64,000 nt of DNA, from positions 41,493,079-41,557,078 of the forward strand of contig CM049309.1 of NCBI GenBank assembly GCA_026874595.1, written 5' to 3'. Below, in pieces: positions 1-13,204 of the stretch (positions are counted from its first letter, which is position 1; each line of letters begins with the position of its first letter). The position numbers were made by a program, and so were the translations under genes. The stretch comes from Sipunculus nudus (lineage: Eukaryota; Annelida; Sipuncula; Golfingiida; Sipunculidae). Below the pieces are notes generated by a model, which saw only the letters and a list, made by a program, of their open reading frames with translations, did no database searches and was not told the DNA's origin.

Positions 1-1317
1 AAATGAACAGACAACAAAACTGCAACACAATATGCATCCCTGGTATCATACAGTATTACCCACTCTACAACAACTGAATTAATACCAGTATTTCTTTTTA
101 CCACCTTACCCTACAAGCTCAGAGTGGAAGTGACATCATGATAACATAAAATATACATTTATACAACTGGCAGGAATCTCCAACATAAACCATATACATC
201 ACAACAATTATATCAACAAATGTGTTCAGTGAGCCCAACCTGTATACCCTGGCTTAGTCAAAACTTACCTTGACTAGTATCAAATATTAATGCGTCATGA
301 AAATAATTCTCACAAATTAAAAAACACATTAAAGTTCAGCTCAAATGTCTCTTTCGTGGTTTACTCAAGTCAAGCCACAAGTATACTACAGGATACAGTC
401 ATTATCACCAAGCAATTACCCTTGCTGTTATCAACTGTCTCTAGGGCATCAAGCATTACATCACACTGCTGAATTCACCATCCGCTGTTGAGTTCTACCA
501 TCAGAACAAAGGAATGACAGTCCTCGTCAGGCAGCTGAAGATATGACAGCTCATCAAAGTCCATACAGACCAATGAACACCATAGCAGAAGGCGTATCCC
601 ACTTCTGACAAGCTGTGACCGGAGCCGTGGGCATAATGGGTTGGTTTGGATAGCCTCTGTATGTTCATGGGGTGATCACACTGACCAAGCACTCACGAAC
701 AGAAATAACCAGTCCAGGTTGCAGCGACTCTGTTTTATTCCACTGTCATCTCAGAGATTTAACATCTCTGCTTACAATCACATTTCCTCAACTGACGTAA
801 CACTCAGCGTCAGAGATCATTCGGCTATCCGAAACCAACACTCTGATACCAGAAAACGTCAGGAAAACACCAGGGGAAACACCCAGGAAAACACCAAGGA
901 AAACACCCACTAGACGTGTGGATGCTTTCAATCCCTATATAGCAACAGAATAGGTCCTCAGACAACTCAACCCTGAACCGGCAATGCTTTCCGTCTGACC
1001 TGAACCCGCCATGTGCTTCTCTACAAAACCTGCATCTCCGGTGAACTACTATCTCGGAAACACCCGAGTACTATTGTAACCTTCTGTACATATCAATAGT
1101 TCAACCTCGGAAACCACGAGTATTACCGTAACCTTCCGATCGTAGCCATACCGTAAACTATAAAAACAGTCACGCCAAAACACTTTATGCCCTATGGTCT
1201 GGCCACATGTGTACACATACTCTTTTATGTACACATGATTATTTGTAACAACTTGAAAAATTGTTTCCGTATCAGGACCCTTTATGAAAATAAATAATAG
1301 ACACAACCCGCGTTTGT

Positions 1318-1318
<1 letters not shown>
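1..1318. other. non-coding stretch with short internal duplications
   Basis: No gene is supported here. Two small repeats are visible. An approximately 12-base motif built on AGGAAAACACC recurs about four times at 858-912. A segment starting CTCGGAAA is duplicated about 62 bases apart (near 1052 and 1113). The 480-1130 part is less AT-rich than its surroundings and contains a TATA-like CTATATAG near 938. It could be the remains of a transposon LTR, but no partner copy is in the window. Confidence 0.5.

Positions 1319-1363
<45 letters not shown>
1319..1363. repeat. (CT)n microsatellite
   Basis: About 22 uninterrupted CT dinucleotides lie just before the start of the 51-bp minisatellite. Confidence 0.95.
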
Positions 1364-1365
<2 letters not shown>

Positions 1366-1394
1366 TCCCAGGCTCAAATTAAAAAAAAAAAAAA

Positions 1395-2275
1395 CACACA
1401 CAGACAGGCACAAAGCGATCAACGAAATCCCGAGTCTTCAATGAAAACAGGAAGAACAAACAGACAGGCACAGAATGATGAATCAACAGCATAGGCTCAT
1501 AAAAAAGAAACAGGCAGACAGACACAAAGCGATAGATCAACATGCAAGTCTTCGATGAAAAACAAACAGACATGTACAGAGCGATCAATCAACAACATAT
1601 GCTCAAATAAAAACAAGCAAACAGGCACACAGCAATCAATCAACAACCCGGCCTCAAATGAAAAACAGATAGACAGGCAAAACGCGATCAATCAACAATG
1701 AATCCAATGAAAAACAGGTAGACAGGTAAAAAGAGATCAAACAACAACCCAGCCTCTAATGAAAAACAAGCAAACAGGCACAGAGCGATCAACCAACAAT
1801 CCAAGCTCAAATGAAAACAAGCAAACAGGCCCAGAGCGATCAACCAACAACCCAGGCTCCCAAAAAAAACAAGCAAACAGGCCGAGAGCGATCAACCAAC
1901 AACCTAGCTTCAAATGAAAAATAAGCAAACAGGCATAGAGCGATCAATCAACAACCCAGGCTCTAATGAAAAACAAGCAAACAGGCACAGAGCGATCAAC
2001 CAACAATCCAAGCTCAAATGAAAACAAGCAAACAGGCCCAGAGCGATCAACCAACAATCCAAGCTCAAATGAAAACAAGCAAACAGGCCATGGGCGATCA
2101 ACCAACAATACAGGCTCTAATGGAAATCAGGCAAACATGCACAGAGCGATCAACCAACAACCCAGCTTCAAATGAAAAAATAAGCAAACAGGCATAGAGC
2201 GATCAATCAACAACCCAGGCTCTAATGAAAAACAAGCAAACAGACACAGGGCGATCAACCAACAACCGAGCCTAA
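1395..2275. repeat. 51-bp minisatellite
   Basis: Roughly 17 tandem copies of a unit of about 51 bp, recognisable by ACAGGCACAGAGCGATCAAC followed by AACAA, CC(A/T)AGCTC and AATGAAAACAAGCAA. Exact 51-base spacing is seen at 1981, 2032 and 2083. Copies vary by substitution and a few small indels, and the earliest ones are the most degraded. Because 51 is a multiple of three, short open frames with 17-residue periodicity appear on both strands; these are by-products and not genes. Confidence 0.92.
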
Positions 2276-2554
2276 AATAATAATAGTAATAAAAAAACAG
2301 GTAGAAAACACAACATATAACAGCGTTGAGATCACTCTTGGAGGTGAAAAATGACGAGAAGTTTCCGAAAAACTATCACTAATCTATCTTTATTCCAGCA
2401 GCTTTTCAGCTTCGCATATATTCGTGATTCATAAATGGTTGTCAATGCTATGTTTACTTCTTCATCAGAGAATTAGTCACGAGGTGTGACACGGTTTTAA
2501 TCCTCATTAATCAGGCCTATTAATATTATAAAAAATATGAATAAATAATATTGA

Positions 2555-2620
2555 CTTGGGTTTCTCTGTCTGTCTGTCCGTCTTTCTGTCTGACTGCCTG
2601 TCCGTCCGTCCGTCCGTCAG
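2555..2620. repeat. (TGTC/CGTC)n tetranucleotide repeat
   Basis: Tandem CTGT/CCGT tetranucleotides, imperfect in the middle. The sequence from here to the SINE at about 2950 shows nothing else I can identify. Confidence 0.85.
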
Positions 2621-2949
2621 GTTTTCCTTTCCGTGCGATAACTTTCCTAAATATTATCCGATTTTTGGTCAGTGATTGCTCTCATGCATACCTTGTTTGG
2701 GATTAGTTTTGGAGTGTCTGGCTGAAAAATGTTTACCACCAGCTCCAACACAAACAAAAAAATCCTTTTTGTTCCCAATTGACAACAAAATTTATTACAT
2801 GTGAAGACATCTTCAGGGGACAATGAGACAATGAAAATTAAAAAGAGGCAATATAACATATGGAGACATCTTCATGGAAAAATGAAAACTAAAACATAAT
2901 GAGAAGGCCAAAGGGGGACATAAATTCAACGAATTTGCTTGTTTATTTT

Positions 2950-3335
2950 ATTGTTGTTGGAGGTAACCGCCTCCATTTGATAATGCTAGCTGAACTAAGT
3001 ATGTACATTTGCAGAATTTCATTCCGGTTTCGGACTTCGTGATAGGGCAGTATCACACGCGTCCTCTGACTTTATATCCCGGTGTTAACCAGCCCAGGCG
3101 ACTACTGCACCTGCGGGCCCTGAGTGTGTAATCGATCCCATCGAACTTCCGAAAGGGGCACTCGTTTTTGAGTGAAACACGGCCGTTGGGCACGGCCTTC
3201 CCGTTAAGCTTGCAGCGCTCAAACCCTGGGTTGGGGCAGACCTTGAAAAATCTGACCGCCTCGGCTGATATACGAACTCACGATCTCCAATCTTTGAGTC
3301 CTGTGTTCTACCACTGAACCACAGAAGCCGGTATG
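2950..3335 (-). mobile_element. tRNA-derived SINE, copy 1
   Basis: Read on the minus strand, the element begins near 3335 with a tRNA-like head. An A-box-like GGTTCAGTGGTAGAACAC is followed about 30 bases later by a B-box-like GTGAGTTCGTATATC, the internal polymerase III promoter layout of tRNA-derived SINEs. The body matches the copies at 13205-13535 and 61190-61540 over several hundred bases, including the block around ACTACTGCACCTGCGGGCCC. The tail holds a small hairpin, GGAGGCGGTTACCTCC. I cannot name the family; a mollusc SINE with a shared central domain fits. Confidence 0.8.
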
Positions 3336-4038
3336 TCGGTTTTATAATCAAGACCCGCGAGTTCGGTCTATATTATAAATGAAGGTAAACACTAACGGGG
3401 GCCCATATGCACAAGATCAGACAGAGGCGGTTTGTTTTACAGAGACCTGGTTTCACATACATTTGTACATTACCTCCTAATACATGGTGGAAAACAATAG
3501 AATCGAAACACAATTATGAATCCGGTGAAATGTTTATTGCTGTTGCACGAACCATGACAGCGTATTTTATTCCTCACACTGCCTAAAAACTATCACTTAA
3601 AAGACATACGGAACAATGTAACAGTTGTTTATCTAAGAGGGCAACGGCGAGTTAAGTGAAGGGGAAAAATCAGTTTCATGCCCGGGTAGAGTAGATTATG
3701 CCCCATTAAGTAATAATACATCTACATTGCCGGATCCATTGAGCTACAGAAGATCCATTATGTTAGCGTGTTACCTGTTTCAGCGTTCTGCTTGCCAATG
3801 TCGCCTATACATTCAGAAAACATCAACTTTTCCATTTAGCGGGGAGGCAGTATCTTGTATCTCCTTTACAGCCTTTCACCGATACATTAACAGACTATAT
3901 TAAGAAAGTATATGTAGAATTTCTTTCACTGATATATAAGACAGTTCAGGCCAGTTTCTTTAGGTGTACTCCTTGAAATTCGGATGATATGGTAAAGAAG
4001 AACTAAAAGATACTGAGGAAACAAAAATATGGACCTGT
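3336..4038. other. non-coding stretch, nothing identified
   Basis: AT-rich sequence between a SINE and a foldback element. I see no open frame with splice context, no repeat and no RNA gene. Confidence 0.5.
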
Positions 4039-4237
4039 AGGCCAAAAAAAAATTAAAGGTATGGTTCTCAGGCTTTTACTTATTTAGCAAAATAAAACTG
4101 TTATTTTCATGCTTTTCCCTTATCATTTGACATTTTTTATCGAAACATACCAAAAAATTAAAATAAAAAAAGCGCCCGCCCGCATTGATTTCTGAATAAA
4201 AGTGCCTGAGAACCATACCTTTTTTTTATTTTGGCCT
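4039..4237. mobile_element. MITE-like foldback element, copy 1 (short form)
   Basis: Both ends carry an inverted repeat: AGGCC, an A-rich tract, then GGTATGGTTCTCAGGC on the left, and GCCTGAGAACCATACC, a T-rich tract, then GGCCT on the right. The element is 199 bp and has no coding capacity. It lacks about 140 bp of the interior present in the copy at 11998-12338, so it looks like an internal deletion derivative. Any target duplication is only one to three bases and ambiguous. Confidence 0.85.
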
Positions 4238-6130
4238 TAAATATCTGGATTGTAATGAACGGGAGGTAGGATATATATCGAATGTATAGTACCCAGAACT
4301 AAGAAACAGATAACGCTGAAAAATACAGAATATACTAGATAGAATATTTTTACTAATAAAATAAATGGCCATTAAAGATAGTGAACTCTTTTAATAAGGT
4401 CCATGGTACTTCGCTTGAAAAGGAACACCACGTCTATTCATTAAATTCCCAATAGGACTTGTTTCGTTAAAGTCAGATAATAATATCCACAGCATTTTTT
4501 TTTTTTTTATACCGTAGATGCATTATACGCTAGGCTTAATGTAGTATTACAATCTGGACATCGGCGAACTCATTGCAGGAAACCATATGTTTATAAAGCA
4601 AAACCTGAAAGTGATTGGTGACACCTTAATGACGCTTTATACTGTTTGTGCTGCCTTGGATGTAATGCTATTATGTGCCAGTTGTCACGGTTGCATTTTT
4701 TGAAATAACCTTTGCTCCCGATGATCATATTTAACGTTTCAGCGTGACAGAATATTTCATTATTTCTCTAGTTTAGCATGGTCTATAGGTTTTTATAAAT
4801 GGGAATGAACAAGTATCATGAGCAGCAGAAACCCAAGGTATAGTTTTGGTTTCCTAACGAATTTAATCTGAACTCGGAGAAAAACAACACTAAAACTTCA
4901 CAACAGTCTGTTTATATGCATAAATATATGCATATATGATTTATAATCATGATTTATATATGATTCAAAAATGGGCATTTATGCAGGATTGATAAAAGAA
5001 TGAACTACTAAAACACTTCATGTAGCAATATATAGAAATCTGGACAATGTATAGAAAAATGGTTCTGTGGAATATAAGTGTTACTTTCTATTGCATAATA
5101 TTAATAATAAAGAGAAACATGCCATGATAATAATACTGTAGTTTTTTCACGAGGGTTTTAATTACGCGATATTTGAGAATGGGAAAGAATCGCAAATATG
5201 AAACACTCGGGAATATGATGGGTCATACAGTTAGACGAGCAGGAGGGGACGATGAATCTACACAAACGGATTAGTTATCACACACCTGGAAACATGGTTC
5301 GTTTATCAGAAATCTGTGCATTGTATTGGAACCGGCATATGCAAACACACATTAATTATTATAATTATATAACAGCTGTAACAGATAAATGAGACAGTGT
5401 GGGATTTATTCATATTAGATAATTAATATAAATTCTGGTGTACTCAGATTTTATTTTTTTTCTGGTGCGAAAATAAAACCATTGCAAAAGGTTTAAAATG
5501 AAGAAATCGCGACATTTCGCGAATATGAAGCCCACCTTAGTGTGTTATCATCAACCTTCCCAGATATCAGATTTAAAACGCAGGAAACTACAGGAATTAT
5601 CCAGGAGACATTAGGGTCAGGACAGAGCATTTGAGAGCACTTAAGTTGGCTGCGCCCGTTGAACATGTCTCGAGGAGAGCAGTATTGATTTAGATGTATC
5701 GTTGACCGGTCATGAATTATTAAGACGGCGGCGGGTGTCTTGTTGTGAGGAACCTTGGTAACTTTGAAGGTTCACCGGGTTACCGTGTCACGACACCGGC
5801 CGGTACTGACGACAAGGAGTTGATTGTCAACAATATTAGACTAACAAACGTACGGGCGTCTTAAGAAAGTCTACAGCAGAGAAGGGGACAAACGGAAACC
5901 GAAACAATAAGGAGCCTTGATAGAATTTCTAAACTGCCGTACAGTCTTATTTCATTTACTTTAATTAGACAGTATAGATATTTACACAGGGTTGCCTGAA
6001 ATGACTGTTATCGATCTCCTACATGACCGTGGTGTCAAATAAGAATACAGGTAATAATGAATTAGAAATCTAAGAACAATCAGTAATACCAAACTATAAA
6101 TCTATAATTTTAGAAAGCAACATAATGCAA
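4238..6130. other. non-coding stretch with possible old dispersed repeat
   Basis: No gene is supported. Near 5145-5240 and again near 5465-5540 there are related phrases rich in CGCGA and GCGAAAATAAAACC, plausibly pieces of an old dispersed repeat. The segment 5540-5900 is less AT-rich, but no frame in it is convincing. Confidence 0.4.
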
Positions 6131-6870
6131 CATTGATGTAGGATTCGAGTCCGGACTAGGACTCGATTTAAGACTCGAGTACACTTTTTCAGTGACTCGG
6201 AGTTGGACCCGAGGGCCCTGGACTCGACTTGTACTCGAACACGGAGGGGGGACTCGAGAAATCTGGCCGAGTCCAACAGGAAAAAACTTTGTCACAAATT
6301 ATAAAGACTATGTACATAATTGAAGCTGTTTTGCTTTATCTTGCAGCTACGGATTACCGGAGTCTTACTGGAGTCCTTAAGCGTAATTTTGATGTAGCCG
6401 ATAGATGTGTTGCCACACGAGCCAAGCAGGTAACCTTGAGAGACCGCCACCGTGTTACCCGCACCGGTGACTAGGGAAAGCTACAGCACCAACACCCACG
6501 AAGACCCAGGCAGGATACAGACCATGCCAGTGCCAGAACCCATGCGAACGTTTAGTGAGCGATCATTATTTTCTTCATCAGCAACTATGTACATGTGCGA
6601 ACCATACTAACAGTATATTACAAAATACTAACACTATATATACCAAGCTTTGCTCAGCATCGGGAGCTATATATGTAATTAACCCTTATAATTGAGGATG
6701 TTTGAACTAATTAAAAATAAGTTAAAATGTACATGTTAATATGAAATTTTAAATTTCTTTTTACGGATATTTGTATTGGACTTGGACTTTGACTAGAACC
6801 TCAAAGACTCGGACTTGGAATTGGCCTTGTGTGGCCTGGGCACGGACTTGCACTCGGACTCGGATGGTGT
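6130..6870. repeat. paired GACTCG/GGACTT-rich blocks
   Basis: Two blocks (about 6140-6265 and 6776-6868) are densely packed with imperfect hexamers such as GGACTC, GACTCG and GGACTTGGACTT on both strands. They flank some 500 bp of ordinary sequence. The arrangement suggests subterminal repeats of a non-autonomous transposon, but I see no clean termini or target duplication. Confidence 0.45.
6347..6429 (+). other. candidate orphan exon, unknown product
   Basis: An 83-base segment is bordered by a strong acceptor (TTTTGCTTTATCTTGCAG) and a GTAACC donor. One frame is open through it (27 codons) and includes LTGVLKRNFDVADRC. It sits between the two GACTCG-rich blocks. No neighbouring exon could be joined to it, and I recognise no domain. 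It may be a gene fragment carried by a transposon or pure coincidence. Confidence 0.15.
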
Positions 6871-7594
6871 AGACTTTACAACAACACTGTATTGCAATAT
6901 TCAAGATGGACGATTTTTTTTTATATTACAAAGTGGTTTAATCATTCAGTTCATCTATTTTCATAAAAAAAAGTTGTAACTTTCCATTCGAAACTATAAA
7001 GTACAGCATCTGCTCTAAATCACTACAACATTTGATGACTACCCCGTTTTGAGAGGTGGTAATCCGTCAAGTACGTAGTTATAGCGTGTCTGGCTATATT
7101 GAGCCGGTAAACGAAGAAGTGGTAAATTATTGGATTCGATTATGTAAGTTGTGTCTCTGTAAGAAGTGTCGTGTGAAGAAAATTTCAACAAAAGTTATTT
7201 ACTTTTTATTTTTATAACCCCCATAGGTTTAGCGTATGATTTTTCATTAGAATATAAAATCAGCGTAAATGTTACACAAATACCATCTTAGATCCTTATT
7301 GACATTTTCCAGTTCCCCTTAAGGCAGTGTGAAAGCAAATTCGTGTACATATTAAATAATATCGGATTCAGCTTACCTATTACTTGTGTCAGTTTGATTA
7401 TGTCGAATTTATGTCTTGTGAAGAGGATCTGAATTCCTCGTGTTCTTATGTTCCAGCTGTCCAAGACAACTACACATAAGTTGTTCACACGTATATTGTC
7501 TCTCCTACTTTGGTAAGAGCATTTTTAGAACTAAAAATCTGCATATTAAGGAATGCAAGCCACCGCCATGTGCAGGGTCCCCATTGTGGGATGC
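6871..7594. other. non-coding stretch, nothing identified
   Basis: AT-rich sequence without recognisable features. Confidence 0.45.
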
Positions 7595-7765
7595 TCCGAA
7601 ACCGTGTTTGCGTTCACTTATTCGGCCCATATTCCAAGGTTCATTCGTGCATAAGTGAATGTCTGTTCGTGAATATTCATTGATGAATTGGATTTATGTG
7701 CTAGATTCACACCAAAATCTAATCGATTCATCACTGGCCTATTTCAGAAAAGCCCTGAAACTTTC
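7595..7765 (+). repeat. dispersed repeat, copy 1
   Basis: The phrases TTCACTTATTCGGC, TTCATTCGTGCATAAGTGA and CACCAAAATCTAATCGATTC recur in the same order, in inverted orientation, at about 31625-31800. TTCACTTAT and ATAAGTGAA within the unit can pair as a short stem. This is a non-autonomous dispersed element of unknown class. Confidence 0.7.
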
Positions 7766-8847
7766 ATGAGATTCCATTCATAATTGCGTGATCAAACACA
7801 CACGGGGATGAACGCACATCCTCCGTGAACTTACTCTTACGTCACCATTTTACTTGCATTAAAACGATTTAAGCAGGGAAATAGTGAAAGCGTTCCCATA
7901 AAACCCACAGAGAACCAACAGGTAATTGAGGGACACAGGTATGTATACTTCGGGAATAACCTTACTTTATGTCTAATGAAACCTACTTTAATTTTGAATG
8001 TATTTAATATTTATACTGGTTGTGTGGGTGCAGCTTAAACCAAGTCTACTAATGATCTTCCTGTACTTAAAAAGGTGTGGTTTTAAGAATCATGCATATT
8101 TTTTAAACTGGGTGTATAGGGATTGTGAATCGGTCTCCTTCTTGTACTTTCTTGAACATCGGAATATTTGGAGGTTTTGATTCACCTGTCCAACCTGGTT
8201 TTTAAACTTTTTGGACATCCGAATCATGAAATTATCATGACAACATACTATCTGTCTCAAACAAGTCGGTTGATACATTGCATGTATACTGCCGTCTGGC
8301 GAGAAAATCTTATACTGTTTGAGGCAGTTCAGTATTGGGCAAATGGTTATAAACAGACTAATTTTGACATTTTGGCACATGTTGTGTCCAAACATCGTTG
8401 TAACTATTGATTCATGGAGGAACATATCATGATGTATACGTATTTGTTTATTTGTGAAAACGCGATTGGAGTATTATTAAAATTAATTGAAAATATAAAT
8501 GAATATTTATCTGTTTGTATAATACTGGTAGTTGATTTAGTCCTACAGTTGAGTTTCTATTGACCAAACATTCATGATTTTTTAATCAACGTATGCTATA
8601 TGATTCAGTGCCGGAAAAGCACGTGTGTAACATGTATTTAACATTCTTTTGTTGCAAATCAGAGAAAAGCAGTGCCCTCTGGCGGAGATTCCAACAACTG
8701 CATAACTAATCCCCTTGAACGACATATTCGTTTGATTTTTGTCCAATATATCAGTTTTTAAAATTATCAATGAACCTTCTGCTTAAAATTAGTCATGAAC
8801 CGACTGCTTTAAGATTATATAAAACACATTTTGACCCCCGTGATGTG

Positions 8848-8849
<2 letters not shown>
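7766..8849. other. non-coding stretch with one CTCF-like motif
   Basis: Opposing open frames of 80 and 111 codons overlap at 8090-8425, but neither has domain-like content or a splice context, so I do not call genes. At 8671-8685 the minus strand reads CCGCCAGAGGGCACT, close to the animal CTCF core consensus. Confidence 0.4.

Positions 8850-8936
<87 letters not shown>
8850..8936. repeat. compound (AC)n(AT)n microsatellite
   Basis: About 14 AC dinucleotides run directly into about 29 AT dinucleotides, with no interruptions. Confidence 0.97.
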
Positions 8937-8940
<4 letters not shown>

Positions 8941-11900
8941 CTCTGTGAATGTTAAGATTTGTTTTCAGCTTTCGTCCCGTTCAGTGTAGAAATACAAGAT
9001 TAACGCGTGTAATGGCTTTACAACCATGTTACCCCATGTTTTTTTTCAGTAAAATATTATTATTAATTTTCTTAATGTGTATATTGATATGTGATCATAT
9101 AAACTGTCCCTCAGATTTTTTTATGATAAATAACATTAAAATTTTTCAGTTGTATACTTAAAAAAAAATAACAAATTTGTGAATCAAAGGATTACATTTA
9201 AGTCGATAAACTTTTAAACTAAGAAATATTTTCCGGCACATTTTTTTTTTAATTTATGCTAAGGTGAAGATATAGTATAATAATATAAGATACAAAATCA
9301 TTATAATATATAAATTAAGAAACGTTTAATCTGAAAAAAATAGTGGCTAAAACGTGTTTTTTTTTCTTCTTTTTATGGTTACAAAAGAACAAATACTTAT
9401 GTTTCTATTTGTAAGAAAACTAGCTGTTCGTCTTTTTCACTGTATGCATATAATACTTATAAAAGGAATTCGGTTCACGTTTGTTCGCAATGTTATCTAA
9501 AACCGCGTTGTGTACAATACTGTGCCATACATTATTTTAAAGGTTATTATGCCCGCAGTGACATAGGCGATATGAGAATAAATAATTTTTAATGTACATA
9601 TAATTTTGAGTGATTTTTTCCGTTTTTTACTGATTTGTACGGAGGTAAGACCGATCACAGCCGAACTGCCTTTGCGGTCACTCAACCTCAAACACTACTT
9701 TTGTTCATATGAATAACGCTTTCTTTCAGTGAGGGATTTGACCCTGTCGGGCCTCAATTTGAACGAGGCTCTCACCCACGTGCGTGGTCAGTTAAAAAAA
9801 AAAATCACATGTTTCTCGCTTTATGAAATGGAGAGTTCAACCCAGGAGAATTAATGACAAAACCTTATTCAAGGTCCCAATTTCAGGAACAGACGTTGGG
9901 TGGGGTAGGTTGGAGTGGTGTCGGGGGTTTCAGGCCTCAAAATTTGTCTGATACGATGAAAACTGGTTGCGGTGGCTGAAATTGGTATACGGACCCTCTG
10001 CATGGAGTCCTGTTGGTCCGCTTCTGCTACTTACGAGGAATGCATATTTCTGTTTCTTTCTTCAGGAACAGTGTCCTTGCAACGTACATTTAATACATCT
10101 TTCATGTGTTCCTCACATCAACCTAATCTTTATACGTCTAACGATAGAATCCAGTCAAATAACACCAAAAACCTGAATGCCCCCGCGTCTCATTCCGGTT
10201 CGCAATGTAAACATCATCACTGACCAGGTCTTCCAGGTAAACATAACGGGGTATGAATTTCTTGCCACGAGGACAGTCCCATAAAATAAATGTAAAAAAA
10301 TATTTATACATATCTTATTGAGACAGTTACCCACTGAAAACCTATATTTTCTGTTAACTTTTAGAAAAAAAAATGAGCCAACATTCCACATCTCAGTTAA
10401 TATATCTCCCCAACCCCAGTAGTAGGCCCGGTATACCGGGTTTATCAGGTAGTTTAAATATTATATGGAACATTTTTAAGCCCTTCAATTCAAACTGTAC
10501 ACCCTTAAATAGAATAAAACGGTTTTTTAACTTGACAATTGTGAACTGCATCAGGACTCCATCAAGCAAAGAACATTATATATATTAAGGTAAACGTGAT
10601 ATGTCATCAAGATTATCAGAAAGAGGAAACGTAACGAGAAAATCCAGGCTTTGTGTGAGTTCGTTGAGAGTGCAAGTTATAACTAAGGTTAATTTCTTCA
10701 CCTGAATTTTCTATTGCTCCGTACTTATTATGGACAGGGCTTTAAGAAATCGGGGGTAAGCGTCTGCGACGCTCGAAATTTCTTTCAGACGCTCGGTTCT
10801 GGGGGTCCGTGCGTATAATCGTCGAGCGAATTTCTGGCTGTAGGAAGCTGGTTATTGTAGCTGTCACTGATCATACTCCACTACCTCAATCAAACAACTG
10901 TAAACGCCTTCCTGAAAAATGTCCAAGAATACTTAGATTTCACTTGCATCAGAACATCATTTAAATACACCATTTTTTAATCATATACTGTAATGACACT
11001 AAAATTATGTGAATTTGTAAAATAATTCAGTTTTACATAACCCTTCAAACTCCGACAAGATGGCTTCCATTTGGGACGCCAAAAATCCCCATGTAAACCT
11101 CCAAAAGTTTGGTCCGGACTCTCCGAATTTTCTTCCTTTTGAAAGCCCTGTTTTGGTATTAAAAGTTGCTTGGTTTTGGTGATATTAACTTTCTCGCCAA
11201 ATACAAGAGAATCACGAATAAAAGAAGTGACCCATGGGTTATGGCGCTCAGTTGGCTAGCATGAAATTATAACCTAACATTCACGACTGGAATTTTATCA
11301 TCTTAAAATAAAATTAAGATTAACTTCAGATGTAATCTTGACCTTACTCCGTCTGACACCAAAGGTTCTTCCTTAAGTGATGGGTCACACATGTGAAGAC
11401 AGAATCCAATCATGACTGGTCTATACAAGTTTTGCGAGGACCAGTTTGGCCATTTTTTTTCAATTTGTTTAAGCTGACTAGGATTTATGTAAACTAGATG
11501 TCTTTTTCTGGCAAAAACACACATCTTTCAACCCATGGGCCCGCCATCCGCAAACCGAGGGGAAAATAATTTATTTCCCCAGACTTGAACTTAAAGATCA
11601 AGGTCATTAGTTTTTAAGTTCATCTGAAGAATGTTTTAAAACAATTTGTGTATCAAATTGGAGAGAAAATATGCAATACTTCAAACACATAGTAGAGTCC
11701 GACTTATTTGGTGGTAAAAAGCATGTTTTTGCTGTGTAGCTAAAAAATATAGATATTTATGACCTAGTTACCTGTAGGAGATTTCTCCAGAACCTCCCTT
11801 ATAGTGAGTAAGAAAATTCTAAATCGAATGGTTATGATTTGTGCCCTGCTGACGGACGGCTGGTTGGCACGACGATGGACAAAGAGTCATCGCTGTAGCT

Positions 11901-11997
11901 CAGCATGACTGAAAGTCAGCTGAGCTAAAAATTCCGTTGATGTCACCAGCCTTTTTGAATGATTAAACTGGTCATGGTCAATAAACATATGAGATTT
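8937..11997. other. non-coding stretch of about 3 kb
   Basis: No gene could be supported. Frames of 60-80 codons occur at the frequency expected in AT-rich DNA and lack domain content. Around 11850-11935 there is a phrase with GGACGGCTGG and CAGCTGAGCT. A related phrase with ACCCATGGGT and GCTCAG appears at 11230 and again at 62386, suggesting degraded dispersed repeats. Confidence 0.4.
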
Positions 11998-12338
11998 AGG
12001 CTAAAAAAAAATTAAAGGTATGGTTCTCAGGCACCGCCCGCATCAATTTTAAACCCCCCGCATCAAAACTTTTTATTTTGATTTTCAATAAAAACTTTCC
12101 AATTTTGAGCTGCTGCCGCTCCGACATTTCTTTCAAGAAGGTTAAACCATACAATTTCCTTTGGTTTGTAGTGCTTTTACTTATTTAGCAAAATAAAACT
12201 GTTATTTTCATGCTTTTCCCTTATCATTTGACATTTTTATCGAAACATACCAAAAAAATTAAAATAAAAAAAGCGCCCGCCCGCATTGATTTCTGGAAAA
12301 AAGTGCCTGAGAACCATACCTTTTTTTTATTTTGGCCT
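11998..12338. mobile_element. MITE-like foldback element, copy 2 (long form)
   Basis: Same family as 4039-4237, with the same inverted ends (GGTATGGTTCTCAGGC left, GCCTGAGAACCATACC right) and long A/T tracts just outside. At 341 bp it keeps the interior missing from copy 1. A second inner pair (CGCCCGCATCAATTTT against GCATTGATTTC) extends the inverted repeat. It has no coding capacity. Confidence 0.87.
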
Positions 12339-13204
12339 TAAGGATATTAGATTACAACAGAGCTTAGAAACTGATACGTTTGACGGCCTAAAAATAGAAG
12401 GAAAATGCATGTGTGCAAAATACATACCTGAACCTCAATTACGTAATGCTCACCCTGCACCTCAGAAACAAATTTTCACAATGTGCATGGAATGAACTTT
12501 TCATTACAGAAAGTTTACATCTCAGGAGGCCCAATCTGCAGTTTCAAAATTCTGTGTATAAATTTGAAAGTTTAAAACCCCGCTCCAAGCTCAATCACAT
12601 TAAGCCAGCAGACTCAAAATCAGTCAAGAGAAAAAGCGGTCGTTATTTTGAGGTGGTCGCTAAACCAAGATGTTCGTCAAGGGAGGTTTTACTATACCAG
12701 TATTTGTGTGCTCAGCTCAAACTCTGACACGACTACAAGTATTTCTATGCCTAATGCTAAGGAATAAAAAAAAAATGTTGACCATTTAATTTTTTACTCA
12801 TTTTATAGATATAGGTTAATGTCTACTATCTGCCAGTCTCAAAATTTATATAGAAAAAATAAAAATTAAATCCGCGTAATATTTTATGAATCAAATTCTA
12901 TATAATCAAATAAATTCCTATTTTCTTGATTTTGGTCATACCTTTAACTTCTATATATGAGATAAAAGTGAAACCCTGAAACCAAATGTCTATTTTTATT
13001 TATATTCATGTACCTGAAGTTAAGAAACAAAATGCACTTTATTGTTTGTAATACAGATTTTGTTCTTATTAAGTATTGGACCCTTAACAGTTATTTCACA
13101 TATTTGCAGAGGTATAAGAAGGTAAATGTGCATTAGTCTCAATTACTATATACAAAGGAGTTTTTAGTTAACTGGTAATACATTCATAAATTACATTTTT
13201 TATG
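12339..13204. other. non-coding stretch, nothing identified
   Basis: A 104-codon plus-strand frame at 12413-12727 lacks recognisable domains or splice context and is not called. Confidence 0.4.

Noticed and set aside
8090-8425. 111-codon minus-strand frame
   Set aside because: It overlaps an 80-codon plus frame, has no domain or splice context, and its length is plausible by chance across 64 kb.
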